A stretch of DNA of 64,000 nucleotides from Lindgomyces ingoldianus. Its lineage: Eukaryota > Ascomycota > Dothideomycetes > Pleosporales > Lindgomycetaceae. The notes beneath the pieces were generated by a model. That model was not told the DNA's origin and made no database searches. It saw only the letters and a program-made list of their open reading frames with translations. Within the stretch, counting starts at the first letter, position 1. The number at the start of each line of letters is the position of its first letter. This document shows, in pieces, positions 23,901 to 35,761 of this stretch. The stretch spans positions 200,777 through 264,776 of the forward strand of contig NW_022985197.1 of the NCBI RefSeq assembly GCF_010093535.1, given 5' to 3'. The position numbers were made by a program, and so were the translations under genes.

Positions 23901-26900
23901 CTAGGCCTAGTATGACGATTAGGGTATCTCCATGCTGATTCTTTTATTAAAAGCATGTGTCAATACGAAGCAAATTGTGAGCATGTCATTCCTACGGCAC
24001 CACGTTTCAGCACGTGCCTGGGCAGCTGGAGTTGTACGATGGCCGTTCGACAAATCGTTGACGGCCCTTGGCATCAACATTTCCAAGCTCCGTACGACCG
24101 GCCACGCCACAACCATGTTACTCCCAACGCTTGCATCGTCTACATGCGCGTAAGACACCATGCCGAATCAGCGCCCCCCGACGTTTACCGGGCTCTCATT
24201 GATGAAGTCGAATTAAGACTTTTCCCAATTACCCGATCCCGGAATCCCAAGAGACTTTGCACCTTAACGGTCGCCTGACCACATATTGCAGCATCTAATA
24301 TCCAGCTAATCAAAGGCCAACAGCCTTGTGAAATGTCGTCGTTCCGGACCACACCTTTTGCCCTCCGACTCAGCCTTATGATAAGTCCGGTTGCTAGTGC
24401 AATATTGGGGAGGCCCCCGCAAGAACTCTGAGTACTATATCCCCAACAGCTTTTGCTGCGGACCAAGCATCACCGTCTCAAAAATAGCCCCAAAACTGAA
24501 TAATAACTGTTTAACTAAATGTGTATCGTAGGATCTACTAGCCACATTTCCCCATTAATGGCGATCTTGCATCATTTGTTCGGAGTTGAATATTTTAGGA
24601 TGTCATACATGTTAGGCACAGTGCAGTGACACATGATCATCGGCGAAAGAAATCCCACCAGTGACCAATCATAAAGCTGAGCGATGCCACTGCAGTACCA
24701 TAAGATTTGCGTTAATGAAAAAGCATAAAGTTTCACTACGGCATCAAACCACAGAATAACGTCAGCCTTGGAATAGCTGAGCTATGTTTCAAGACGCATG
24801 TGCGAGATCGACGATGGGCAGAAGGCTGTCTCCTTCCACGGAACCTTTTGTTTCAGACTTCCATTTCCTAATCGAGTTGCTGTTGACACCTAATCTCGGG
24901 TTCGCGTCCGATTTTTAGAACTCAAGTCTGGTACACTTCGCTTCTCAATGCACACCGTCTTCACCTTGTTCTGACCACTGCTTAACTAGCCCCACCCTGG
25001 ATGGGCTACCCCCCTGCTACCACATGTTAACACCAGCCAAAAGGAGTGCTGCATGTTCTCTCACCACACGACGATCAGCACTGCTTTATCCTCTTGCGTC
25101 CTGAACCCTGAGAGTGCGACACTCGATGCCTGGTAAATGCACGTATTCAAGCCAGCTTCTATGAACATTAGACGAACAAATGACGTGTCGTAAGGACTTT
25201 ACCTCGGCGAGAATCGCACTGCAACGTCTTGAACTCGACTGCAAGGGTATACGATTCTATCAGGGTGCATCGCTCATGTCCGTGAGAGCATCTTCCCACT
25301 TTGAAGATATTGATCTAGCAATGCGTTCTAGCATCGATCTTCGGTTGTTTCCCTACAGACTTTCGCTTTCTCTTTCACATTCGATTTTCAAATTTAGCGT
25401 CATATCCATACGAGCTATACCCCTCTCACCCAATGCTGCATCGGATTATACCTCCTTTCTAGTTCTCCACCTCCTCCTTCAAAGTCATTTCAGAGCATCA
25501 CGAGTCGCCAGATGCTCACTCGACTCCTTCAAATCTGTAATGCGAAAACGAAGACACGAGATATTCTGGCCTAGCTCCTTGGCATAAAGTTTCCTCCTTA
25601 GAACTCTTCCCTACTAATTGCTTCCAATATTGGGTGTAATTGGGTGCTACAATACGAAGAGGCTCAAAAAGCTTTCGTGGTTCTGGACTGAGTCGTGAAG
25701 CGAAACTTACCAAACTCATCATTCTGACCTTCAAAGGTCACACTATCCTACCTACCGAGGTTGCTTGAAGACAAAATGCATTCCAATTGGGTATGCTAGA
25801 TATCTAACAAAGCACTCCAGGGACTAACCTTAGTGAACTTTCTCCTTTGCATCTCCCCAACAAACCTAAAAATATGGAGTAGACTTTCCCTTCGGCAACC
25901 GAGAGCCTACTGACTGTACATGACGTGCAAGTCCTACTAAGATCTTAGAATGAAACCGTTTACTTCCAAAGTCTAGTCCTTTGATACCCACGTCCTGAAA
26001 TGGAGTGGTCCCGATCTCGAAGCCGACCGAGTCATATTCCAAGCCTTCTCCGTCGACGCACCGGCACCGGCACCGGCACCGGAACCAGCATCGTTCGCCT
26101 GCGATCTAGCCCGACCCTTAAATGATCAACTGCCACGACGCCACACCCGCCCTGCCTCTTCTCTTGTTCAACAACCTCAGATGGCGACGGCAGCTCAGCG
26201 TCGAACGCCCCCCAGTACACGATGCCATTTGTTCTACGCCGTCATCCGCCCCGCTTCAAGCATAAAGTCTGACTCTGAAACATTTAGACGTTGATGAAAG
26301 TGTGGATGCTCAAGGGTCTACTAAAGTCGACATTGTGCTACTTTAAAGTTTGGACTGTAAGGCGAAACGCCAGCCCCGCTTCGTCGATATCTCTCGGGTT
26401 TGTGCGCCATGCACATCAAAAGCTATTCGGGAAGTATTGATCCTGCCGAACTGCATTGCCTCTCGTATGTAGAGCCTTCAGAGTTATTTTGTGTTGGTCT
26501 CACTCAGAGAGTTTCGGATTTCAGGTTTTTCCACCTTGGAACTTGCTCAAGTGGTCTTGACAATGAATGTTATGTAAACCCAGAAGGGTTAGACTCGGCT
26601 AGCAAGGAGAATTTTGGTATTTGCGCATGTTTTTAGGGATCTCAATAAGGGGCTAAATATCCTCTCGTCTTTGCTCTGCTAATGAAGAGAGGAAGTGTAA
26701 ATCACAAAGCTTACCTTATGAGCATTGGATTCTATTTTCTATCCCTTACTTTCCGCAACTATGACAAATTTAATCGCCTATGTTAAATACTCCACACTAT
26801 ATCCCATTAAGTGGCGAACCGGTGATATTTATGCCTGGCGTTTCCTTTCAAGAGTCCCTAGCGATAAAACGGTAGCGGTGCAGACGCTACCGTTCGATTT

Positions 26901-27344
26901 AATAATGGTATCAACAAGGCGCTGGCAAAGTTCAGTCTAGAAAAATTTCCGCACCATCAGCGATGTACTCTCTGCAGAATACCCACTGTGAGTCCAGCGA
27001 ATGTCTACTAGTGTTATTCATAAGGATCACGTGGCGCCCATTCTGGTTACACCAAACATCGCACTTTCAATGCATATATCTAATCAAGCAAGCCAACATC
27101 ATACGCCTATTTCAGTGAGTGTCGTGATGCGCATAGTGTTTCAAATACCGTTGATGGGACAAGACTGTCTTCTCACTCGCGAAGATCGGAACTTTAGGGC
27201 CGGAGCTCGGACCTTGGAACTCAGCCTCTCGTTCATCATACTGATTTTCGCACAGCGGGTTCGTCAATGCGGGGGTTTACTCCATTTTTACTACCTATAT
27301 ATATGATAAAATTAACCTTTATACCATCAATCAAAGCGTAAATC
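20940..27344. other. 6.4-kb gene-poor region upstream of the Zn2Cys6 factor
   Basis: About 21.1-23.5 kb is GC-rich with many overlapping short open frames on both strands and no recognisable product; it is most likely the promoter and long 5' leader of the Zn2Cys6 gene, and the first exon may begin near 21.1 kb. 23.5-27.3 kb is balanced in composition and empty. A short GCACCG tandem at about 26058-26085 gives Val-Pro repeats in a chance reading frame. No gene called. Confidence 0.45.
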
Positions 27345-27480
27345 GGTCGGTTAGCTCAGTTGGTTAGAGCGTAAGTTGAAATCATCATTCGAGTGGTCAG
27401 CAATCACTAATACGACGTAGGTGGTGCTAATAGCTTCTGCTGTAACGCCAAGGTCGCGGGTTCGACCCCCGTACTGACCA
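27345..27480 (+). tRNA. tRNA-Ile(AAT) with two introns, one at a non-canonical position
   Basis: Acceptor stem GGTCGGT/ACTGACC (7 bp, one G-T), T8-A9, D stem GCTC/GAGC, anticodon stem TGGTG/CGCCA with loop CTAATAA (anticodon AAT at 27429-27431), T stem GCGGG/CCCGT and discriminator A. Two insertions must be removed. 27371-27420 (50 nt) lies between positions 25 and 26, starts GTAAGT, contains ACTAATAC and ends GTAG. 27433-27444 (12 nt) lies between A37 and A38, the standard site for tRNA-splicing endonuclease. A and B boxes are intact and TTTTT at 27485-27489 is a Pol III terminator. With both removed, the cloverleaf is complete. Confidence 0.85.
27371..27420 (+). other. Spliceosomal-like intron inside tRNA-Ile(AAT) copy 1
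   Basis: 50 nt between tRNA positions 25 and 26. It has GTAAGT at the 5' end, CTAAT with the presumptive branch A 10 nt before the 3' end, and terminal GTAG. Removal restores D stem-G26-anticodon stem exactly. Sequence is unrelated to the equivalent insertion at 29169-29219 apart from these signals. I could not fit a bulge-helix-bulge motif at its junctions by eye. Excision by the spliceosome is inferred, not shown. Confidence 0.6.
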
Positions 27481-27489
27481 TATCTTTTT

Positions 27490-29142
27490 GCCATTATTTT
27501 CGATCTCTCAATTTGTAGTGACAGCCGAGCGCCAAGCTCTCTGTTCACATGTCATAGTGAAATGAAATAACGGAAAGTATATAATAATTGTTATCGGGTG
27601 TCTAAATAAAACAGACAAGTGCGCTTTATTTTCCCTTTTTGGTTCATCGATTTTGGAGTTGTGTTGGAGGAGCCTTAGTCGTGCTGCCAACGCTTCTTGA
27701 GTGATCGACCGCATTAACTATCTATCATCATGGATGAGTAACCTAGAACTCCATTCGGGTGAAAAGACCTCCCAACTGCTTCACCCATAATGGATAACCC
27801 CAGGACACAAGAAATTCAGTAATTTAAACCCTACACGGTGACAATCGAGAATGCTGACAACCTAATATCTTTGAAGCATCCATGAAGCTTAGCCGTCAAG
27901 AATACGGAAACTTACAACTGCTTTGGTGGCGACAGTGCAACGGACAGAAGGTTTGCGCTAGAAACACGACCTTTCGTTTTACATTATTCCCGAATTATTC
28001 GAGCGGTTACATTCGCCCGGCTGCAAATATGCTTCCTGAGCCGGCAATTTATTCGCACTTGCGAAAATGAGCTCAGCTAAGGAAACAACCGGCACAGGAC
28101 CCGACAGCGAAAATTCCTGTCTATATCGGTACAGGCACCGAAATAGAAGAAGTTGCTAACAGTATCAACATGACCGGTATCCTTAGTTCGACCGGCCATT
28201 TCTGGTTGTGATGCAGAACAGCGGGCCGTAGGAGATAGTATCGGCACTTGATTTACAAACAAAACCTCTAAACGTCAGTTGTCCTAAATGCATTCGGGTT
28301 GCTGAGGCTAACCAAAGACAGCTATGAATGTTGGTAGGGTATTCCTGACATTCCGCCGGAATTCACTTCTAAGGTTAAGAAGAACTGTGAGAACCTAAGC
28401 GTTGACTGAGACACGAAATGGCATAGAGAGACAAGAAATATATCGCAAGAGGGCGTATCCATGGCATGTTTGCAGAATCCCACTGCCACTCCGCAGGATG
28501 GATTATCAGAGGCTGCAGTGACGAGAGAAATAGGCCGAGTAGGTAAGTCGAATTTTCAACCTTACCTCCAGGGAAGGCCGGGAACCCGGGAACCCGAACA
28601 TGGAATACATTCGCCATTCGAACATTCCCATTGCGCGGTCATCACAAGCGCCATCACCGCTCGACGGATGTGCCAGTAGTCTGCCTTTGAATCATCTACC
28701 AACAAAGCTATGGGCTTTAACAACAGGTTTCACTTCCTCGGCAAACAGAGCCATTAGCATTGTAGTTTCGTCGGTCTTCTGAGCCCTTAGACCCCATAGC
28801 CCAACCTTTAACATAGCTGACTTCGGTATGACAAAATATGCAGAGTGGCCGACCTCGCCGCGCACTGCCAGAAATCTGCAGGTCTCGAACCTTACCTATT
28901 TCCATGAGCGAAAATGTTCAGATCTATCAATATAGCCCACTTTTATCCTAGTGTTAAAATCAAGAAGTCGTAAAATTTCAAAGGTTCGTGGCCGCATCAA
29001 GGAGTGTGTTGGTGGCCAGTGCTCAGCCCCTCTGCGGAATTTTTTTTAAATGGGTCCATCTCTTGACGAATTGTCCTTCGCCAATTGACTATAGATATTG
29101 AACTTTTTTTGAAAACTCAAAAGCAGTTCAAAAAGTAGTTCG
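27490..29142. other. Spacer between the tRNA-Ile genes
   Basis: No gene recognised. Short open frames below 85 codons only, none with family resemblance. Confidence 0.45.
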
Positions 29143-29267
29143 GGTCCCGTAGCTCAGTTGGTTAGAGCGTAAGTGACAGGAACAGCAGCCTGTAGTCCAA
29201 GATTCTAACTCACAAGCAGGTGGTGCTAATAACGCCAAGGTCGCGAGTTCGACCCTCGTCGGGACCA
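29143..29267 (+). tRNA. tRNA-Ile(AAT) with a single intron at a non-canonical position
   Basis: Acceptor stem GGTCCCG/CGGGACC (7 perfect pairs), D stem GCTC/GAGC, anticodon stem TGGTG/CGCCA with loop CTAATAA (anticodon AAT at 29228-29230), T stem GCGAG/CTCGT, discriminator A. A 51-nt insertion at 29169-29219 lies between positions 25 and 26 and starts GTAAGT, contains TTCTAAC and ends GCAG. There is no insertion at 37/38. A and B boxes are intact and T6 at 29276-29281 is a terminator. The acceptor stem differs from copy 1 by paired changes, so both copies are under folding constraint. Confidence 0.88.
29169..29219 (+). other. Spliceosomal-like intron inside tRNA-Ile(AAT) copy 2
   Basis: 51 nt: GTAAGT donor, CTAAC branch motif with its A 11 nt before the end, CAG acceptor. 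Removal gives a perfect tRNA. The same tRNA position is interrupted in copy 1. Internal short helices (CAGG/CCTG and GTGA/TCAC) exist but do not pair exon with intron as a bulge-helix-bulge would require. Confidence 0.65.
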
Positions 29268-29281
29268 CAGCGTAGTTTTTT

Positions 29282-29939
29282 GCTCTGTTAGGGCCTTGAA
29301 GGAAGGGACTTGTTTTTTTTTTTAAATTTTTTTTTAGCGCCTGTGGAACAGCCTCTCAATGGCCAAAATTAACAACGAACGGATCTTCTAGCAAGAATCT
29401 CTCATGCATAGTACCCAGACCATTGTTAACCTCGAGAGATCCACATAAAAATACCTAACTCAAGGGTAACCGCGACCTTCTATGAAGTCTTCTCTGAAAG
29501 CGCCAGCGGAATAGAGATAAGCCAGTGTTTCACGGAACAAATCTTGACATGACGTAGTTCCGAATCTACAGTGGCACACGCACGAGGTAAGTGCATCTGC
29601 CCCGGTAAACATCGTGTGGAAGAAGCAAGTACTCCACGCAAATATGCATAAAGAATATTCAAGAACTTCAATCTACATTCATGTATCTGAGAAACCCTGG
29701 TCCGACCATGTTAAGCCACGCCCGTGCAATGTGGACACTGTTGAGGCAAGAAATTGGGGTATCAACAAGTGTCAGACTACGCCGCCGTTATACGCCCCAA
29801 AGGACCACATATCCCTGTCTCTGAACCCCCCTGTTATACAACGCCCCAGCGCACCCTGAGGCCATACCCACAGAAACCTGGTAAGTCCTCACTACTCCAA
29901 ACAGTCTCGGAAGAAAGAGCCAAGAAGTCTCGCCCCATC
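29282..29939. other. Spacer between tRNA-Ile and the RRM gene
   Basis: Contains two poly-T runs (about 29311-29334) with no assigned role. No gene is seen. The 3' untranslated region of the RRM gene must lie at its right-hand end. Confidence 0.45.
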
Positions 29940-32900
29940 TCAGAAGAGAGACGGATCATCTGGGGTGGGAGACACCTTCCCAAAAACTCCATCATCGGTT
30001 GCCAACCGGTGAAAACCTGGATGTATCTGTTTGCCTTTGATAAGATCGGTGACTTCTTGGAAATCCATATCCTTCCGTGGTGACTCCGGCAGATTTCGTT
30101 GAGCTTCCCACTGTTTTTCAGCTTCCGGTTGGTATTTAGTCTCCTTGTCGTTTTGGTAGGCTTTAACTTCTTGAAGCATGAATTCCAGATTCTGTCACGC
30201 CGTTAGTAAAAGTAGGACTTATAATTGTAAAGCCTGCTTTGGCTGGTGTACTAACCTTCTCACTCTCCAGTATGGTAGGCGAAGGAGCGGCTGGCTGGAC
30301 AGGATAATACGAGACGGTTGATTTGCGTCTACTCCTGTTGTTCCCCTTAAGAACATCAACTTGTTGTATCTGATCCATGAACGGCGCATTCTCTTCCTCG
30401 GAGACATTCTCTGCCAATTTTATGTCAGCATCTTCAGCCAAGATAGAAACTCGCTTCCTAGACGAACCAGATGAAGTTTGTGGTCCACTCAGTTCAAGAG
30501 GAGCTATAACAGATGCTTTCTTCTTCTTCTTCTTGTTCTTGGACTTCTTAGCTTGTGCTTGTTCAAAGGGAGGGAGTGTAGTAGGAGCCTGGTTCGGGAG
30601 GGTACTCGGCGTCTGCATTGGTGTGAAGAAGTCGGCAGCCGTTGGGCTTGGGGAGAATGGTTCTGGTCGAACAGTGTCGGAGCTCGCAGCTGATACTGAC
30701 CCTGAAGGAGATTTTGCTGGAAGATCCTCAACATTCTTAGATTCTGCAAAGACTTCAACACTGTTAGCTTCGTGTGTCATTTCTGCGCAGAGCGACATAC
30801 CTTTTTCATTCGCACGCAACATATGTGGAAGAGCTTGCTTCATCTGTAAAATTTGACCCTCTGTCACCCCTGCCTTGTCATCTCCGTCGACGGGGCTTGG
30901 AACGGTGCTCGAGAACTTTGAATGTAATGTAGTATCACTCGCTGGGCCAGTGCCAGAAGGCGAAGGCTTACGAGCAGTGAGATTGAGTTTCGGAATGGCA
31001 ACCTTATCACGAATCGCTTTCTTTTTCTTTGCTTCTTCTTGTACTTCCATATCCTTCGCAGATGGCTCTCCTGGAGCTGAAGCTGGTGTTGGCTTTTGCA
31101 TGGCCGTAGATTTATGAGACTGCGCACTTGCCGAAGACTTTGGAGGCGATAGAGGAGTGCACTGGAGAGAGGTCTGAAGCAATAAGCGTAAAGTATCATC
31201 CTTGCTCTTAGTAGAGGGGTTGGATTCTTTACCTCCTAACACTGTATCCTCTACCTCCATGTCAAGCTGGCCAGGGTCGGTGACCGACTCACCACTGCCT
31301 CCCATCACGTCAACCTTGTCTCCAGTGACCAAGACGCCCACATCCTTCATGTGAGCCGCAAAATTTGACCCTCTCACGGATGCCAAACACCTCGAAGATT
31401 GCGGTGGAGCTGAAGGGAATTTGACCTCTTGCTCAATCGTTCCAGCTTCACTCGCAGTTGTAGCTAGAGACGAAGCACCTTTATCCTTTCCAGCATTTCC
31501 TTCGGTTGCTTTGTTGGATGAGGTGGACTTTTCAGCGGTTTTAGCCTTTGACTTCGCCTTCGCCTTTTCCTTTTCCTTCCTTTCCTTCTTCTTCTGGTTT
31601 TTGGACTTTGCCATGGGGAAAAGGGACTCGGTCTGTTTCGGTCCTGGTTTCTTCTCGAGGCTAGCTGGCGCTTGTGTAACATCAGAAGTAGGCTCTCGAG
31701 GAGTCTCCACCACGAGTGCGCCTGTAATTGCAAGTGCTTTCTGCTCGATTGCTGGCGACTTCATGGTGGATGGGGTGTCATTCGCTTGTTCGCCCAACTC
31801 GTTCTCAGCACTGGTGGACAAGGTTGGTGCCCCTGTGATGTCCTGGGGCTGTCCGTCTGTGCCCGGAAGGGCTGTGGCTTTTGCTTCGTCGTGCTTTTCA
31901 GAATCGGACAGAGACTCCTTCGCTGAATGAAAGCTAACGTCGTTCTTCGGGTCGTCGTCCGAAGCTTCCTCGCTATCTCGGACCTGGATGTCACGATCAA
32001 GCTCGTCCTGGAGGGGGCTCGCTGGAGGGGGATCCTCGACCGGTGTTGGCGGCTTTGCAAGAGACCCTTCCACAGTGGTCTCGTGATCAGAGTTATTTAA
32101 ATCGAGACGTTCGTTAGTCGGTGGGGACTTAGGTGTATGGTTGGTCGGCTCCGGTGGTGGCGGTAGAGCGCGCTTAGGAGGATCTGCTTTAATGATTCCT
32201 TCGATCTGTTGGGGAATTTCTTGGGTTGGGGAGAGTGAATTAGTCACCGATTGGGTCTCGGTATCAACTTGATGTGTCTCTTCGGCCCTAGGCGTGACAG
32301 GTGTCTTTTTCTCAACCACGGTAATGGACGGAGCCTCGGCGATTGTAGGTTGTTGCGCTGGGGTTTGCACTTTATCGGCAACATACGCACAAGAGGATTG
32401 TACCATGACGAATTCTTCTTTGTCCTTTGTAGTTAGGGCCGTTGAGGCGCTCTCCTTGACATTAATCTCTCCAGGATCTTCCTGAAAAATTTTCACCTTC
32501 GTCGGGGATGTGTATGGCTGCTTCTTCGACTTGCGCGCCTCAGGGCTGCCTCGCATCATGGGAAGGTCTTGGCTAGTTCGGCGCTGTAGGTCACTCCTCG
32601 CATCTTGCGGAGAGTAAGCTGGCCCGGGAGCATTGGGTAATCTGTCATTCTCGAGAATATTCTGTGCGCCATGCGCTGTTCGATGTTTTCCCTTGGCAAG
32701 AGATTGGGGTCCTGGCTGACGAGGCTCATAGTAGTTGGCCGTCCATTGACGCTTCGAATTCGGATCCTTCACCATGTAGAAATGTTTCGGAACCCTCACA
32801 ATTATACTCTTACCCCCAACCAGTTGGCCATTGACTTTCAGACCTTTCTTTGCATCCGCAGGGGTATTAAAGCTCCCCAAAGTTAGTAGTTGATCTAGGT

Positions 32901-34990
32901 ACGAGAAAGTAAGTTACTTACTGAACGTATGCTATCGGCATGTGTCGTTTATCAGTTAGCATGCGCACTTGGGTAACCTTGACGCCGGTGGCCTCCTCGA
33001 ATAACCTCCTAATAGCGTCATCCTTCATGTGGACAGGGAATTCCACGACCCAAAGGAAGTCGACAAAATCATTCTTGTCTCCAATGAAGCCCTCGTCGCA
33101 ACCACGCTCCCGGTCTTGAGTTATATTGAAGTCAACCTCGTCTTTGTAGCCGCGCTGGCCGTAGGGAGAATCCTGTATAACCTCCGGCTGGCGGGCACCC
33201 TGGCGCTGGAAATTGAAGTCACCTGGATCTGGGTTTTGCCCATATGCATTGCGGTTATAAGAACCAATTGAGGCCTTTCGGCCACGGTTAGGTTGATTAG
33301 AAAAACTATTACGTCCCGTCTTCCTGCTAGTGGGCTGTGCGGGAATGTGAGAGAAATCAGGCCTATCCGAGCCGTAGGGATTGTAGAGGCCTTGCTGCTT
33401 GTCGGCACGGCTACCTCGGCGAGGCATGTTTCCGCGCTGATCCATTCGTGGAGGGCCTATGAACGGATATTGTGAATTGTTGTTGGTCACATCACCAATC
33501 GGCACACCGCGCGGAGTAGAGGAGCCGTAAACGTAGTTCTGCTGGCCGGGTTCCATTGCTGGGCTACCGAATGGTGTGGTCTGTTGTACCATCATTGCGG
33601 GGTTCATCATGGGTGTGTACGGCATCTGATTCGGTCCGCTCATTGGAGGCCCAAACGTAGGATTCGGTGGAAAAGGCGCCATAGGATTCATGGAGTGCAT
33701 CACCGACTGGGAAATAGGAACTGGCTGGCTGTATCGAGGCGAGTGCACGGCTGACATGGCGCCTGAAGTCTGTCGAGACGGTTGACCGGTATGAGGCACG
33801 GGCACGTTCTCAGCCCATCCACCAGGCATGCTAGACTGTGGCATTGGGATTCCTTGGATGTACGAGCCAGACGCCGACCGCATATTCCTATTTTTTGGAT
33901 ACCTCACTTGGGGTTGGTTCATGTGGACAGGAGGCATAGGTGGTATAGTGGGCATAGTAGGGTTAATACTCATTGACCCTCCGGCTGGTTGGTTGTGATA
34001 ACCACCTCGAAGTGGTGCGTTTTGCCTAAACGGTGGAATGGGGCCGCGGATAGTAGGGGCAGCTGGCGCGAATATAGACGGATGCGTAACCGGTAGCGGA
34101 ATGGCGGGTGGCTGCATAGGGGGGGTGGCCTCTGTCAAATATGTCAGTCCAAGCCCAAAAGGACTCCCCAAGGGATTTAACTTACTTGCGACACTGCCAG
34201 ACACGGCCTGATGCTTAGAAACACTCCCGGCAGACGCCCTGGCAGGCTGGAGCACTGCCACGGCTTCTGGCGGGACAGTAATATTCTCAGCTTTCTTAGT
34301 AGCTGTCTCCGCGGCGGTAGTCTCGTGATGCTTCTGAGCTTCTTCGTGCTGCTTCCTGTTGACGTTGTGGATGCTCACCCTCATGATGTTGAAGACGTGC
34401 CACAGGAATACATGAGGGAACAAGTTGGTTTCACCACTGACGAAGACCTTATCGACAGTAGCGAGTTCACCGGCGGGATCTTGGAGCTCATTTATATCAC
34501 CGCAGACAATATTCAAGAAGCGGTCTTTGTTCGCAGTAGCCCACACATGGGCGTAACCCCGTGCGTGGTGGGTGTTTTCCCACGTGATGAATACCAGGAC
34601 CTGCTCAAGGAATGACGGTGAGTCGACGTGGATATCCCAGTCATCCCACAGGTCGTTGATGGTCCAGCCGCACAGAGGGAAGAAGCACTGGTATTGGTCA
34701 GGATATTTGCTACGCCAGAAGTGGGCATAGTCGGCGACAGCCTGCTTTTGGTCGGCATATCCACGAGCAATGACCGGTGGGTAGGGTGGCTTGAGTGTCC
34801 TTGGTGGCCGTCGGTTCAAGTCGGTCGAGAACAAGGCCTTGCCAGGGCAGTTGGACGATGCAGAGTCTGGTACAGCCATCTGCTCAGATGCCGGCGGGGT
34901 AGTAAACGGAACCACCGTCTTCTCTGAGTCGGCCGGAGATGGGGCACAGATTGCAGCTGTGGCAGTCGCTGGCGGTGACGAATTGGCCAT
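29940..34990 (-). CDS. Large RRM-domain RNA-binding protein (1627 aa)
   Basis: A long, mostly disordered protein with one RNA recognition motif; probably an RNA-binding regulator, exact role unknown. Four exons: 34990-34186, 34131-32922, 32872-30256 and 30191-29940. Introns are 54 nt (GTAAGT..CTGAC..CAG, multiple of three, open), 49 nt (GTAAGT..CTAAC..GAG) and 64 nt (GTTAGT..CTAAC..CAG). A folded N-terminal region at about 75-180 is rich in Trp and Tyr (FFPLCGWTINDLWDDWD) and unassigned. A Pro/Met/Asn/Gln-rich stretch follows to about 600. The RRM lies at about 622-700: FLWVVEFP (RNP2-like) and PIAYVHF (RNP1-like, across intron 2). Beyond it are long Ser/Thr/Glu-rich tracts, Lys-rich runs around KSKNQKKKERKEKEK and KNKKKKKK, and a charged C-terminus. 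The two long open frames look like separate genes until the 49-nt intron joins the RRM. Confidence 0.85.
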
Positions 34991-35761
34991 GAAGGGCGAA
35001 AATCCCTGGTGTCAACAATAGAGAAGTAGAGGAAGGAAGCAATGGGCTCGAGGCCGATGCAGAAGGTGCGAGGGTTCTTGAGTAGGGCAATTAGAAGCCA
35101 AGTTGACGCCCTAACGCCAAAGGAAATGGCAGTGAAGAAAAGAGGAAGTTGCAGGGGGCCCACGGGTGGGAAAAGGAAGTCGTGTTATAGAGGTCAAGGT
35201 GAGAGAGCGGGCGCCGTGTTGTGGCCGCACCTCGAGGCGGAGAGGGAAGGCACGCGCGTTAGCAACGAGGTCGTGATGTGGTGAAAGTCGCGATACTTTG
35301 AAGAGCCACACCGTCGTCTCACCGCCAACCGTCTGCTCACCTGTACTTGCGGTCACCGAGAGGCGTCACATGCCTGTGTATGCTCTTGGAGATATTCACA
35401 AATTGTATTAAGGAGAGTTAAGATGCTGACGCTATCAGCCCTCCCTCCGATGCTTGCTCAGAGTGTCTACACAAGGAGGGTGTTGTTGATTGGGAATTTT
35501 ACCTGCGAACGTGCCATCTAAGGTGCCGTCTGTAATCAGCTAACCGATGTAAAATATCGTTTTCAAAATGCTGTATGAAAGCAGTCGTTTGAGCGCAATT
35601 GCAACTACCCGTTGCTGGCGCGAACGCCGTTTGTCCCATCACTCTGGATGACCAATGGCAACAAATCAGCTCAGAGTATATCAATCTGAGAACCGCTCAA
35701 AACTAAGAATCTGATAGTACATTATAGTGGTAATACGCACAAATTACAGCTTTATTACACG
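34991..35761. other. RRM gene promoter / FMP46 3' flank
   Basis: 771 bp with no further gene. Upstream control sequence and leader of the RRM gene on the left, 3' end of the FMP46-like gene on the right. No motif is assigned. Confidence 0.5.

Noticed and set aside
25180..25587. 135-codon + strand frame
   Set aside because: No family resemblance, splice signals or neighbours that support a gene; low-information composition.
27371..27420. Bulge-helix-bulge motif at the tRNA-Ile insertion junctions (ectopic intron removed by tRNA endonuclease)
   Set aside because: I found short helices inside the insertions (GTTG/CGAC; in copy 2 GTGA/TCAC) but no exon-intron pairing with 3-nt bulges at both cut sites. 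A computed fold could still change this.
31421..31930. 169-codon + strand frame
   Set aside because: Antisense by-product of the Lys/Glu-rich RRM-protein exon.
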